A DNA stretch of 64,000 bases from Microcella sp. (GCF_019739195.1 NZ_JAHHDS010000003.1:1922001-1986000); one strand, 5' to 3'; shown: positions 27,991 to 36,947, numbered from the stretch's first letter. Numbers and translations are program-made. Notes: generated by a model from the sequence alone, not told the origin.

Positions 27991-28734
27991 GTGGTGTTCG
28001 TCTTCATCGCTCTCGCGGTCATGTTCGGTGCCATGGCCCAGCGAGTCTCGGGCATGGGCTTTGCACTCGTCGTCGCGCCCGTGCTCGTGCTGCTCATCGG
28101 CCCCTTCGAGGGCGTGTTGCTGGTCAATCTCTGCGGGGCGGTGTCGGCGTCGATCGTCATCAGCAGGGTCTGGCGCTTCATCGACTGGCGTCAGTTCTCG
28201 ATGCTGGCGGTGCCCGCGATCAGCGCGATCGTGCCGGGTGCCTTTCTGTCGGTGCTCATCGGCGGGCCCGTGCTGCAGATCGTCGTCGGCGGCATCCTCG
28301 TCGTGGCGCTCACGAGCTCGCTGCTCATGAACTACTTCGACCGGCGGGTCGCGCAGGCTCCTGCTGCGCTCATCGCGGGCACAGCATCCGGCTTCATGAG
28401 CGCCACCGCCGGCGTCGGCGGGCCCGGAATGAGCGTCTACGCGATCTTGACGCGCTGGGAGCAGAAGTCGTTCGCCGCGACGATCCAGCCCATCTTCGTG
28501 CTCATCGGCGTGACATCGTTCGTCATGAAGGTGCTGCTCAACGACACGGGCCTGCCCGACTACGACTGGTGGCTCTGGGTGCTCATCATCGCGTGCACCG
28601 TCGTCGGCCTCGCGCTCGGCGAGTTCGTCTCGCGCTGGGTGAGCGTGCGCGCGGCACGGGTGACGGTGATTGTCATCTCGTACCTCGGCGGAGTACTTGC
28701 CATCATCGACGGCGCCGCAGGGCTGCTGGGCTGA
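27991..28734 (+). CDS. TauE/SafE family membrane exporter (first)
   Basis: A 247-residue protein with about seven to eight membrane helices and the repeated TauE/SafE pattern (MAQRVSGMGFALVVAPVLVLLIGPFEGVLLVNL and ISATAGVGG-like GFMSATAGVGGPGMSVYAI). The family exports sulfite, sulfoacetate or related anions. The start is GTG 27991, with AGAAAGG 9 nt upstream. It lies 114 bp behind the amidohydrolase; a waste-anion exporter would suit a sulfonate-like substrate of the cluster, but this is not proven. Confidence 0.88.
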   Translation: MVFVFIALAVMFGAMAQRVSGMGFALVVAPVLVLLIGPFEGVLLVNLCGAVSASIVISRVWRFIDWRQFSMLAVPAISAIVPGAFLSVLIGGPVLQIVVGGILVVALTSSLLMNYFDRRVAQAPAALIAGTASGFMSATAGVGGPGMSVYAILTRWEQKSFAATIQPIFVLIGVTSFVMKVLLNDTGLPDYDWWLWVLIIACTVVGLALGEFVSRWVSVRAARVTVIVISYLGGVLAIIDGAAGLLG

Positions 28735-28749
28735 CGCCGCGCGTGCGGC

Positions 28750-29505
28750 TCAGTCGCGCGGCTTCACCGGCCGTAACGCCATCTGCACGATAACGACGAG
28801 CAGCAGTGCGGCGAAGAGCCAGCCCGACACCTGGGCAGGAACGAGAAATGCCAGCCAGACGCCGACGAGCGACATCGCAGCGGCAGCAAGACCCATCAGC
28901 ACGGCATCGCGCCAGCGCACCAGGCCGCCGCGCAGATTCGGAATCGATCCGGCAATCGCACCGGGAATGAGGGCGAGCAGCGACGTGCCTTTCGCGAGCA
29001 AGTCGCCGATGCCGAACACGGCGATGAGCACCGGCACGGCGATGATGCCGCCGCCCACCCCGAGCAGGCCGGCGACAATGCCCATGAGCAGGCCGAGCGC
29101 GATGAGACCGAGCACCGAGACGACGCTGTAGTCGAACGCCCCGTCGCGCACAGGCGCCACGATGATGAGCCGCAGCGCGCTGACGAGCAGCCCTGCGATG
29201 AACAGCCACTTGAGCCAGGTGAGTGACAGTCGCCGCAGCAGCAGCGCGCCGAGAGGGGTGCCGGCGACCGCCCCGACAGCGATGATCGCCGCCGCGACGA
29301 GCTCGATCTCGCCGCGCGCCCCGTAGAGCGAGGCGCTCAGCGCGGCGGGCGGGATGATCGCGAGAAGCGATGTGGCGGATGCTCGCCGCTGGTCGAACCG
29401 CAACCACGACATCATGAGCGGCACCATGATGAACCCGCCGCCCACGCCGAAGAGCCCGGCGAAGAGGCCCCCGATTGCTCCGATGGCAAGAAGGGGCAGA
29501 ATCAC
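28750..29505 (-). CDS. TauE/SafE family membrane exporter (second)
   Basis: A 251-residue TauE/SafE protein, about eight helices, with the family glycine loops GGLFAGLFGVGGGFIMVPLM and GIVAGLLGVGGGIIAVPVLIAVFG in both halves. It is convergent with the first exporter (15 bp between stops) but clearly different in sequence, so not a recent duplicate. GTG 29505 follows TAGGCT (29512-29517, this strand) by 6 nt, a leaderless arrangement. Confidence 0.9.
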   Translation of the reverse strand: MILPLLAIGAIGGLFAGLFGVGGGFIMVPLMMSWLRFDQRRASATSLLAIIPPAALSASLYGARGEIELVAAAIIAVGAVAGTPLGALLLRRLSLTWLKWLFIAGLLVSALRLIIVAPVRDGAFDYSVVSVLGLIALGLLMGIVAGLLGVGGGIIAVPVLIAVFGIGDLLAKGTSLLALIPGAIAGSIPNLRGGLVRWRDAVLMGLAAAAMSLVGVWLAFLVPAQVSGWLFAALLLVVIVQMALRPVKPRD

Positions 29506-29511
29506 CGGGCC

Positions 29512-29562
29512 AGCCTAGCCGTGCACGGCAGCGCCCCTGTTGAGCCGGACTAAACTGAGACG
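29512..29562. promoter_or_regulatory. Divergent leaderless promoters, tauE-like / mqo
   Basis: The minus-strand -10 is TAGGCT (29512-29517), 6 nt from GTG 29505. The plus-strand -10 is TAAACT (29551-29556), 6 nt from GTG 29563. No ribosome binding site fits either gene. Confidence 0.6.
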
Positions 29563-31065
29563 GTGACTGAAGCCATCGACGCGGGCCCCCGCGGACCCCA
29601 TACCGTCGACGCAGTGCTCATCGGCGCCGGCATCATGAGTGCGACGCTCGCCACGATGCTGCAGCAGCTCGAACCGACGTGGGATATCCGCATCTATGAG
29701 CGCCTCGGCGAGGTCGCGCTCGAGAGCTCGAACCCCTGGAACAACGCCGGCACGGGCCACGCGGCCCTCTGCGAGCTCAACTACACGCCCGAGCGGCCCG
29801 ACGGCTCGATCGAGATCTCGAAGGCCGTGGCGATCAACGAGCAGTTCCAGGTCTCGCGCCAGTTCTGGTCGCACCTGGTCGACGAGGGGCGGCTGCCCGA
29901 CCCCGGTGCGTTCCTCAGTGCCACACCCCACATGAGCCTCGTCTGGGGCGAGAAGAACGTCGAGTACCTGCGCAAGCGCCATGAGGCACTGAAAGACCAC
30001 CCGCTTTTCGCAGGCCTGGAGTACTCAGAAGACCCTGTTCAGATTCACCAGTGGGCTCCGCTGCTCATGCCGGGCCGCTCGAAGCACGAGCCGGTCGCAG
30101 CTACGCGTACGACGGCCGGTACCGACGTCGACTTCGGCGCCCTCACCCGGCTGCTCATCGAGGGCTTGGAGTCGAGCGGCATGCCGGTGCGTCTCGAGCA
30201 TCGCGTGACGGGCATCCGTCGCACGAAAGAGGGCCTCTGGAAGCTGACGATGCGCCACGAGGTCGGCGGCACGCCGCTCGAGATCACGTCGCGGTTTGTC
30301 TTTGTCGGCGCGGGCGGGCACGCCCTGCCGCTGCTGCAAAAGAGCGGCATCCCCGAGATTCGCGGCTTCGGCGGCTTTCCGGTCAGCGGCGGCTGGATGC
30401 GTTGCGATGACCCCGCGATCGTCGCGCAGCACCACGCGAAGGTCTACGGCAAGGCCTCGGTCGGTGCGCCGCCGATGTCGGTGCCGCACCTCGACACGCG
30501 CGTCGTCGACGGCACGGCCAGCCTGCTGTTCGGGCCGTACGCGGGCTTCACGCCCAAGTTCTTGAAGACCGGGTCGTGGTTCGACCTGTTCGGGTCGATC
30601 CGATGGCACAACATCGTGCCCATGCTGCAGGTCGCCGTGCGCAATCTCGATCTCGTCACCTATCTGGTGGGCGAGCTGCTGGCCTCGCGGTCGAAGAAGC
30701 TCGACGCTCTGCGCGACTTCTACCCGAAGGCCGACGGCGACGACTGGTACGAGCTCACTGCAGGCCAGCGCGTGCAGATCATCAAGAACGAGCCCGGCAA
30801 GGGCGGCGTGCTGCAGTTCGGCACCGAGGTTGTCGCCTCGGCCGATGGCTCGATCGCAGGTCTGCTCGGGGCATCTCCGGGCGCCTCGACCGCGGCGCCG
30901 ATCATGCTCGATCTGATCGAACGGTGCTTCCCCGACCGGCTCGAGGCGTGGAAGCCGGCGTTGCAGCGCATGGTGCCGAGCTACGGGCGCAGCATCGCCG
31001 ATGACCCTGGGCTCGCGACCGAGGTGCTCGCGAGCACCGCGACGTCGCTCGCCATCACGCGCTGA
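29563..31065 (+). CDS. mqo: Malate:quinone oxidoreductase
   Basis: A 500-residue FAD enzyme of the membrane surface that oxidises malate to oxaloacetate and reduces quinone, replacing or supplementing NAD-malate dehydrogenase in the citrate cycle. It has the FAD-binding motif VLIGAGIMSATLATMLQQLEP, SSNPWNNAGTGHAALCELNYTP, the GFGGFPVSGGWMRC region, GPYAGFTPKFLK and the C-terminal LLGASPGASTAAPIML, all typical of Mqo. The length is normal. Monocistronic with its own leaderless promoter. Confidence 0.96.
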   Translation: MTEAIDAGPRGPHTVDAVLIGAGIMSATLATMLQQLEPTWDIRIYERLGEVALESSNPWNNAGTGHAALCELNYTPERPDGSIEISKAVAINEQFQVSRQFWSHLVDEGRLPDPGAFLSATPHMSLVWGEKNVEYLRKRHEALKDHPLFAGLEYSEDPVQIHQWAPLLMPGRSKHEPVAATRTTAGTDVDFGALTRLLIEGLESSGMPVRLEHRVTGIRRTKEGLWKLTMRHEVGGTPLEITSRFVFVGAGGHALPLLQKSGIPEIRGFGGFPVSGGWMRCDDPAIVAQHHAKVYGKASVGAPPMSVPHLDTRVVDGTASLLFGPYAGFTPKFLKTGSWFDLFGSIRWHNIVPMLQVAVRNLDLVTYLVGELLASRSKKLDALRDFYPKADGDDWYELTAGQRVQIIKNEPGKGGVLQFGTEVVASADGSIAGLLGASPGASTAAPIMLDLIERCFPDRLEAWKPALQRMVPSYGRSIADDPGLATEVLASTATSLAITR

Positions 31066-31092
31066 CCGGAGCTCACATCCCCTAGCGTTCAC

Positions 31093-31108
31093 ATACCCCC
31101 GGGGGTAT
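31093..31108. promoter_or_regulatory. CsoR/CstR-like palindrome over the -10 of the TDT exporter
   Basis: The sequence ATACCCCCGGGGGTAT is a perfect 16-bp palindrome. The -10-like TATTAT (31106-31111) overlaps its right end, and ATG 31119 lies 7 nt after that hexamer. Palindromes of this ATACC-GC-core type are bound by CsoR/RcnR/CstR repressors (copper, nickel/cobalt or persulfide sensors). No such repressor gene is in the window. Confidence 0.7.
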
Positions 31109-31118
31109 TATGGGCGTC

Positions 31119-32186
31119 ATGGATGCTGCTGCCACCACTGATCGGATCGCCACGCTGCACCCTGCCTGGGGCGCGGCCCTCATGAGCCTCAGCGGTGCCG
31201 CGCTCGTCTCGTTGCGCGACCCCCTGCCCGGTCTCGAACTCGACGCGGTCATCGGTCTGGCGCTGCTGGTTCTCTCTGCGCTCGCCGCGCTGGCCCTCTC
31301 GGGGGTCATGATCGTGCGTGTCGTGCGGCACAACGCTGCCTTTCTGGCAGACCTCGCCAACCCGGGCATCGGCGCCATGATCGCCTCGTGGCCTGCAGGC
31401 CTGCAGGTCTTCGCGCTCGCCGTGCTGCAGGCGGGGGTCGCAGGGGCGATGCCTGCCGAGCCGGCGCTCATCGTCGGCATGGTGGCGTTCGTGCCCGGCG
31501 TCATTGGCACCCTCGTCTCGGGCTATGCCTTCTACACGCGCATCATCGGCGTCGCAGAGGTGCCCCACGCGGCGGTCTCGGGCAGCTGGTTCGTGCCAGT
31601 GGTGCCGCTCGTGCTCACGCCGAGCATCCTGTCGCGCGCCCTCGAACTGGGCCTGCCCGGTGACGCGACCGTCTGGGCGTTTGTTTCGCTCATCGCGTGG
31701 GGCATTGGTTTCACCCTGTTTCTCATGCTCGCCTCGATCATCGGCAGCCGCTTGCTGGTGGCTGCGCCGCCCTCGCCGCATCAGGCTCCGAGCTGGTGGG
31801 GCTGGCTCGCTCCTCTCGGCGCTGGCGGTGTCGGGCTGCTGGCGAGCGTCGAGCTCGCGAGCGCAGCCGGGGTCGTCGAGGGCGCTGAGGGCATCGCCCT
31901 GCTGCTGGTGACGGTCATGTGGGGCTTCTCGGCCTGGTGGCTGCTGCTGGCGGTGCGCATCATCGTGAAAGAGCGGCGCTCGATGCACTTTCACCTCGGC
32001 TGGTGGGGCTTCGGGTTTCCGACCGCCGCCTTCGTGAACCTCACGGCGGTCGTCGCTCGCCGATGGGAGCTCGAGTGGCTGGTCGCACTCGACCCCGTGC
32101 TGTGGGTCGCCGTGCTCGCCGTGATCGCTACGCTCATCGTGCTGACCCTGCGGGGCCTGCGCAGCGGCGCCACCTGGGCGCGCTGA
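31119..32186 (+). CDS. TDT-family transporter (TehA/SSU1-like)
   Basis: A 355-residue protein with about ten membrane helices and TDT-family features (LHPAWGAALMSLSGAAL, MHFHLGWWGFGFPTAAFVNLT). The family contains TehA, malate permeases and SSU1-type sulfite pumps. ATG 31119 is preferred over ATG 31110, because the -10 at 31106-31111 would make 31119 the leaderless start. Two TauE/SafE proteins nearby and a CstR-like operator make sulfite or another sulfur anion plausible; this is inference. Confidence 0.82.
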   Translation: MDAAATTDRIATLHPAWGAALMSLSGAALVSLRDPLPGLELDAVIGLALLVLSALAALALSGVMIVRVVRHNAAFLADLANPGIGAMIASWPAGLQVFALAVLQAGVAGAMPAEPALIVGMVAFVPGVIGTLVSGYAFYTRIIGVAEVPHAAVSGSWFVPVVPLVLTPSILSRALELGLPGDATVWAFVSLIAWGIGFTLFLMLASIIGSRLLVAAPPSPHQAPSWWGWLAPLGAGGVGLLASVELASAAGVVEGAEGIALLLVTVMWGFSAWWLLLAVRIIVKERRSMHFHLGWWGFGFPTAAFVNLTAVVARRWELEWLVALDPVLWVAVLAVIATLIVLTLRGLRSGATWAR

Positions 32187-32216
32187 CCTCACCTGACGAC
32201 CAGGAGCACCGCACCG

Positions 32217-33200
32217 ATGCCGCTGCGCGAGATCACCGAACCTGTCGACCTGTGCCTGCCGAACGGCCGGCTGAACCCGGCAGCGGTCGGGCGCACTCGC
32301 ACGGCCCTGCACCGCTCGCCCCTGCGCGGCTGGGGCCGCACCAAGCGCTGGGAGTACTGGGGCGTCATGACCCCCGACTGGTTCGTGGGTCTCACGATCT
32401 CGAGCCTCGACTACGCGGCCGTGCCCTCGATCTACCTCGTGAACCGTGCGACGGGTGAGCACCGCACGATCGGCGCGCTCGTTCCGCTCGCGCGCGGCAC
32501 GAGCATCCCCGACATCCTGCCGCCCTTCGAGGCGAGCACGCGGTGGGGCCGTGGCAACGAGCTGCGGATGACCTCCGCGAGCTCGACCACGAGCATCCGC
32601 GGCACCGCACCGGGGTTCGCGATCGACGTGACGAGCCCCGACGCCGGCGACGCGCTCGGCGTGGTCGTGCCGTGGAGCGACCGGCTCTTCCAGTACACGC
32701 TGAAAGACGTGGCCCGGCCGGTGTCGGGCACACTGACCGTCGATGGCCGCGACTACCCAGTGGGGGAGGGTAGCTGGGCTGTTCTCGACCGGGGTCGCGG
32801 CCGGTGGCCGTACCGCATGACGTGGAACTGGGCCGCGGGCTCGGGGCTCGTCGACGGCCGCCGCATCGGCCTGCAGCTGGGCGGAGAGTGGACCGACGGC
32901 ACCGGCTCGACCGAGAACGCGCTGTTCGTCGACGGCGTGCAGCACTACATCAACGAAGAGCTGGCCTGGCACTACGACCTCGACGATGAGCTCTCGCCGT
33001 GGCGCATCGTCGGCGAGCATGCCGACGTGACGCTCACGCCGTGGCACCGCCGGGTTGAGCGCACGAACGCGCTCGTCGTGGCGAGCACGATCCACCAGGC
33101 GCTGGGCACCTGGAGCGGGTGGATGCTCGACTCAAGCTGCACTCGCGTCAGCGTCGACGGCCTCACCGGCTGGGCCGAGCAGGCGCAGAACCGGTGGTAG
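32217..33200 (+). CDS. DUF2804 domain-containing protein
   Basis: A 327-residue protein matching the DUF2804 pattern (GWGRTKRWEYWGVMTPDWFVGLTISSLDYA, WPYRMTWNWAAGSG, RIGLQLGGEWTDGTGSTENALFVDG). The fold is thought to be beta-rich and lipocalin-like, of unknown function. No signal peptide. CAGGAGC precedes ATG 32217. It lies 30 bp behind the TDT gene and may share its transcript. Confidence 0.85.
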   Translation: MPLREITEPVDLCLPNGRLNPAAVGRTRTALHRSPLRGWGRTKRWEYWGVMTPDWFVGLTISSLDYAAVPSIYLVNRATGEHRTIGALVPLARGTSIPDILPPFEASTRWGRGNELRMTSASSTTSIRGTAPGFAIDVTSPDAGDALGVVVPWSDRLFQYTLKDVARPVSGTLTVDGRDYPVGEGSWAVLDRGRGRWPYRMTWNWAAGSGLVDGRRIGLQLGGEWTDGTGSTENALFVDGVQHYINEELAWHYDLDDELSPWRIVGEHADVTLTPWHRRVERTNALVVASTIHQALGTWSGWMLDSSCTRVSVDGLTGWAEQAQNRW

Positions 33201-33242
33201 GCGCGGCGCTGACCTGACCCGCTCGGCTCTGCGCGCGCTCGA

Positions 33243-33248
33243 TAGGCT
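33243..33248 (+). promoter_or_regulatory. Leaderless -10 element (TAGGCT)
   Basis: TAGGCT followed by 7 nt and GTG 33256; no ribosome binding site is present. Confidence 0.5.
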
Positions 33249-33255
33249 CAATGGC

Positions 33256-33786
33256 GTGCATGACGACGAGAAAGATGCCCGGCGTCTCGCCGCCACTCGC
33301 CTCGCCCTCATCTCGGCCACTCTTGTCTACGCCGCCGTCGCGATGACGGTCGTGTTCGCCGGGCCCGACGTCGTCGTCGGCCACTTCGGCGCGAGCGGGC
33401 AGCCCACTCGCCGTGATGCCACCGGCCCGTTCGTGCTCTCCCTTTCGCTCGTCCTCCTCGGGCTTCTTGCGCTCTTCGTGTCGATGCCGACACTCATACG
33501 ACGCATTCCGATTGAGTTCGTGAATGTGCCAAACAGAGAACGGTGGAACACCCCCGCGCGGCGCCGTGTGCTCGCACGCCGACTCGCCGCCGACCTAAAC
33601 CTCATCGGCGTGGCGACGGTTTTGCTCTTGACGTCGGCCCTCGTGCTCAGTGCTCTGGGCGGGATCGATGTCGACCTGCCCGGTTGGATCTTTCTGCTGA
33701 TGCTTGCCGCCTACCTTTGGTGCGTCGGCGTGTTGCTTGTGCAGATGATGGTCGGCAAGCGTTATCAGCCTCCCGCAGACGCCTGA
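33256..33786 (+). CDS. DUF1648-like membrane protein
   Basis: A 176-residue integral membrane protein with four hydrophobic segments. The first is LALISATLVYAAVAMTVVF, and the DUF1648-like VVGHFGASGQPTRRDATGPF segment follows it directly. Proteins with this domain resemble SdpI immunity proteins, but only the N-terminal half is recognisable here. Start GTG 33256 fits the TAGGCT leaderless promoter; upstream starts would run into the DUF2804 gene. Confidence 0.7.
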   Translation: MHDDEKDARRLAATRLALISATLVYAAVAMTVVFAGPDVVVGHFGASGQPTRRDATGPFVLSLSLVLLGLLALFVSMPTLIRRIPIEFVNVPNRERWNTPARRRVLARRLAADLNLIGVATVLLLTSALVLSALGGIDVDLPGWIFLLMLAAYLWCVGVLLVQMMVGKRYQPPADA

Positions 33787-33802
33787 CGGCGGCCACGCGC
33801 CC

Positions 33803-34960
33803 TCAGTTGCGGGCGGCTCCGTCTGAGGCCGTGACGACAAAGGTGTCGGGCTGGCCGAAGGCGTGCTCGCCGAACGCGTTGTCGATCGCGACCTGCACGC
33901 GCGAGAGGTCGTCGACCTTGACGAGCGCAATCGCCGCACCGCCGAAGCCTCCACCCGTCATGCGCGCGCCAATCGCGCCGGCACCGACAGCGGTCTCGAC
34001 GGCGAGGTCGAGCTCGGGCACCGAGATCTCGAAGTCGTCGCGCATGCTGCGGTGCGAGGCATCGAGCAGCTCGCCGATCGCCGACGCACCCTCGGCCCGC
34101 AGTACGGCGACAGTGTCGAGCACCCGCTGATTCTCGGTGATGACGTGACGGATGCGCCGGAAGGTCACGTCGTCGAGCAGCTGCTGCGCGCGCGGCAGGT
34201 CGTCAACCGTCAGATCGCGCAGAGAGGATGCGCCCATCGCGGCAGCCCCGCGCTCACACGCGGCGCGGCGCTCGCCGTACCCGCCCGTGGCGTGACTGTG
34301 CTTGACCCCGGTGTCGATGACGAGAATGGCGAGGCCCGCCTCGGCGAGCCCGAGCGGCACGAGCTCGCTCTCGAGCGAGCGGCAGTCGAGAAACACCGCA
34401 TGGTCGACCTGGCCGAGCAGCGACGCCGACTGGTCCATGATGCCGGTCGGTGCGCCGACGGCGACGTTCTCGGCACGCTGCCCGACGCGCGCGAGCGTGC
34501 GACGGTCGAGCCCGAGCTGCCACACGTCATTGAGAGCGAGCGCGACGGCGCTCTCGATGGCCGCTGAGCTCGAGAGGCCAGCGCCGACGGGCACGTCGGA
34601 ATCGATGAACAGGTCGACTCCGGGCACGGCGCCGAGGTCGGCACCGAACTCGCTGAACGCCCAGGCCACTCCCAAGGGGTACGCCGACCATCCGTCGAGC
34701 GCCTGCGGCGCGAGAGCATCCAGATCGATCTCGGCCAGCTCGTCGGCGAAGGTGCTCGCGACGCGCACTCGACGGTCGTCGCGCGCGCCGAGCGCAATGA
34801 CTGTGCGGCGGTCGATCGCGAAGGGCAGCACGAAGCCTTCGTTGTAGTCCGTGTGCTCGCCGATGAGGTTGACGCGGCCGGGGGCCGACCAAAGACCATC
34901 GGGCGCGTGCCCGAAGACGGCCTCGAAGCCGTCGCGCGCGTCGTCGCGAATGTCAGTCAT
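33803..34960 (-). CDS. galK: Galactokinase
   Basis: A 385-residue GHMP kinase that phosphorylates D-galactose in the Leloir pathway. Signature APGRVNLIGEHTDYNEGFVLPFAID, ATP loop PVGAGLSSSAAIESAVALAL, and the C-terminal motif RMTGGGFGGAAIALV. ATG 34960 is used because it gives the family N-terminus and overlaps the galT stop by 8 bp; an upstream in-frame start at 34984 lies inside galT. Confidence 0.96.
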   Translation of the reverse strand: MTDIRDDARDGFEAVFGHAPDGLWSAPGRVNLIGEHTDYNEGFVLPFAIDRRTVIALGARDDRRVRVASTFADELAEIDLDALAPQALDGWSAYPLGVAWAFSEFGADLGAVPGVDLFIDSDVPVGAGLSSSAAIESAVALALNDVWQLGLDRRTLARVGQRAENVAVGAPTGIMDQSASLLGQVDHAVFLDCRSLESELVPLGLAEAGLAILVIDTGVKHSHATGGYGERRAACERGAAAMGASSLRDLTVDDLPRAQQLLDDVTFRRIRHVITENQRVLDTVAVLRAEGASAIGELLDASHRSMRDDFEISVPELDLAVETAVGAGAIGARMTGGGFGGAAIALVKVDDLSRVQVAIDNAFGEHAFGQPDTFVVTASDGAARN

Positions 34961-36062
34961 TGCCGGTGCTCTCGATTCCCTCACGGATGAACGTGGCCTG
35001 CGCTTCGGGGGCGACGTCGCCGATGAAGGCGCCCATCGCGGCCTCCGAGCCGGCCAGATACTTCAGTCTGTCAGCGCCGCGACGCGGGCTCGTCACCTGC
35101 AGCATGAGCCGCACGGTGTCGCGCCCGACGTGCACGGGCGCTTGGTGCCACGCGGCGATGTAGGGCGTCGGCGTCGGGTAGAGCGCGTCGATGCCGCGTA
35201 AGAGGCGACGATAGAACGGTGCCAGTTCGTCTTTCTCGGCTTCGGTGAGGGCGGCGAAGTCGGGCACGTGGCGATGCGGCAGCACGTGCACCTCGATCGG
35301 CCAGCGCGCGGCGAACGGCACAAAGGCGGTGAAGTGGTCACCGTGCAGTACGACGCGATCGCCGGCCTGCTCGCTCTCGAGCACGCGCGCGAAGAGGTCG
35401 GGCCCGACCGCGTCGATCGACCGCAGCAGCGTGCTCGTGCGCGGGGTGACGAAGGGGTAGGCGTAGATCTGCCCGTGCGGGTGCGGCAGCGTGACGCCGA
35501 TCTCGGCGCCGCGGTTCTCGAAGGGGAACACCTGCTGAATGCCGGGCAGCGCGCTGAGCGCGGCCGTGCGGTGCGCCCAGGCCTCGATGACGGTGCGGGC
35601 TCGACTCACCGACTGCGAGCCGAACGAGCCTTCGTGCTCGGGCGAGAAGCAGACGACCTCGCAGCGCCCGACGCTCGTGCGGCTGCGGCCGATGCCGATC
35701 TCGGCGAGATCATCCAGCCCCTGCGGAGCGTTCTCATGCGTGAGGGCCGGGCCGAAGCTGGGGGAGCGGTTCTCGAAGACGGCGACGTCGTAGTTGCTCG
35801 GAATCTCGCTGGGGTTGGCCTCGCTTGCCGGCGCGAGCGGGTCTTGGTCGGGCGGCGGCATGAACACGCGGTTCTGCCGATTGCTCGCGATTGACACCCA
35901 CTCGCCGGTGAGCACGTCTTGCCGCATGCTCGCCGTCTCGGGCCGCGGGTCGAGCACGCGCCGGTCGATCGAGCGTTCGGCGCCGAGCGTGGTGTCGGCG
36001 TCGTCGACGTAGATGAGCTCGCGGCCGTCGGCGAGCGTCGTGGAGTGGAAGCGGATCGTCAC
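34953..36062 (-). CDS. galT: Galactose-1-phosphate uridylyltransferase
   Basis: A 369-residue enzyme that swaps UMP between UDP-glucose and galactose-1-phosphate. The active-site HPH motif is in VTLPHPHGQIYAYPF, with upstream metal/UDP segments FENRSPSFGP and EVVCFSPEHEGSF. GTG 36062 follows TACGAT (36069-36074, this strand) by 6 nt, so translation is probably leaderless. First gene of galTK, divergent from a DeoR regulator. Confidence 0.95.
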   Translation of the reverse strand: MTIRFHSTTLADGRELIYVDDADTTLGAERSIDRRVLDPRPETASMRQDVLTGEWVSIASNRQNRVFMPPPDQDPLAPASEANPSEIPSNYDVAVFENRSPSFGPALTHENAPQGLDDLAEIGIGRSRTSVGRCEVVCFSPEHEGSFGSQSVSRARTVIEAWAHRTAALSALPGIQQVFPFENRGAEIGVTLPHPHGQIYAYPFVTPRTSTLLRSIDAVGPDLFARVLESEQAGDRVVLHGDHFTAFVPFAARWPIEVHVLPHRHVPDFAALTEAEKDELAPFYRRLLRGIDALYPTPTPYIAAWHQAPVHVGRDTVRLMLQVTSPRRGADRLKYLAGSEAAMGAFIGDVAPEAQATFIREGIESTGND

Positions 36063-36068
36063 CTCAGA

Positions 36069-36133
36069 ATCGTACGGGCCGAAGCTTGCGTTCTCGCAAA
36101 CAGTAAGCTTTCGATATCGACGGGTTTCGAAAG
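36069..36133. promoter_or_regulatory. Divergent galTK / deoR control region
   Basis: The minus-strand -10 TACGAT is at 36069-36074. An inverted repeat CTTTCGA (36108-36114) / TCGAAAG (36127-36133) with a 12-nt spacer lies on the regulator side and is a candidate DeoR-family operator. GAGGA before ATG 36146 is the regulator's ribosome binding site. Confidence 0.55.
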
Positions 36134-36145
36134 GGGCGAGGAACG

Positions 36146-36943
36146 ATGGATGCTGCGCCGCAGCGCCGCGAACGGCTCGCGGGTCTCGTGGCCGACCGCG
36201 GATTCGCCCGCGTGGTCGACCTCGCCCGCACCCTCGACGTGAGCGAGGTGACCGTGCGCACCGACCTCGCCGCCCTCGAGGCCGAGGGCCGGCTCACACG
36301 CGTGCACGGCGGCGCGATGCCGCGCGGGCTCGTTGCCGAGCGTGAGAGCAGCCTCGAGCAGTCGCGCACTCGCCTCACTCGAGCCAAGCAGGCGATCGCC
36401 GCCGAGACGGCTGCCCGCGTGCGATCGGGTGAGAGCATCCTGCTCGATGTCGGATCGACGACGCTCGCTGTCGCGCACGCCCTCGTCGCGCGACGCGACC
36501 TCAGCGAGCTCGTCATCGTGACGAACGGTCTCGCCATCGCCCTCGCGCTCGAGCCGGCGATTCCGCGGTTCACGGTCGTCGTCACGGGCGGCACCGTGCG
36601 GTCGCTGCAGCACTCTCTCGTGAACCCGCTCGCCACCACTCTGCTCGACGATGTGCGGGTCGACCTGGCCATTCTCGGCGCGACCGGCATCGAGGCTGAG
36701 GCGGGCGCGACCAACGTGAATCTGCCCGAGGCTGAGGTCAAGCGGCGCATGGTGGCGAGCGCCGCCCGCCGGGTGCTCGCGGCCGACTCGTCAAAGCTCG
36801 GCCAGGTGCACCTCGGCCGTGTGGCGGCTCTCGACGAACTCGACGAGCTCATCACCGACGATCGCGCGAGCGCTGCCCAACTCGACCCGCTGCGCCGTGC
36901 CGGACTGCGGGTCACCACCGTCGCGCTCTCGCGCGTACAGTGA
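36146..36943 (+). CDS. DeoR/GlpR-family transcriptional regulator
   Basis: A 265-residue regulator: N-terminal DeoR helix-turn-helix (RFRERLAGLVADRG-type start, then VVDLARTLDVSEVTVRTDLAALEAEGRLTRVHGGA), then the sugar-phosphate-isomerase-like DeoRC domain (ILLDVGSTTLAVAHAL, VVTGGTVRSLQHSLVNPLA, DSSKLGQVHLGRV). Such proteins respond to a phosphorylated sugar; here galactose-1-phosphate or a related ester is likely because it is flanked by galTK and galM. Stop to galM start is 4 nt. Confidence 0.92.
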   Translation: MDAAPQRRERLAGLVADRGFARVVDLARTLDVSEVTVRTDLAALEAEGRLTRVHGGAMPRGLVAERESSLEQSRTRLTRAKQAIAAETAARVRSGESILLDVGSTTLAVAHALVARRDLSELVIVTNGLAIALALEPAIPRFTVVVTGGTVRSLQHSLVNPLATTLLDDVRVDLAILGATGIEAEAGATNVNLPEAEVKRRMVASAARRVLAADSSKLGQVHLGRVAALDELDELITDDRASAAQLDPLRRAGLRVTTVALSRVQ

Positions 36944-36947
36944 CCGC

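Noticed and set aside
15069-28734. Taurine/sulfoacetaldehyde pathway (ThDP enzyme as Xsc, TauABC-like importer, TauE)
   Set aside because: No transaminase or phosphotransacetylase gene, and the ThDP enzyme motifs look acetolactate-synthase-like; ring/CoA enzymes fit poorly. Kept only as a hint that an anion exporter is present.
31089-33095. Long minus-strand open frame of 668 codons opposite the TDT and DUF2804 genes
   Set aside because: High-GC shadow frame: low-complexity Arg/His/Asp-rich product, no domain, and fully antisense to two well-supported genes.
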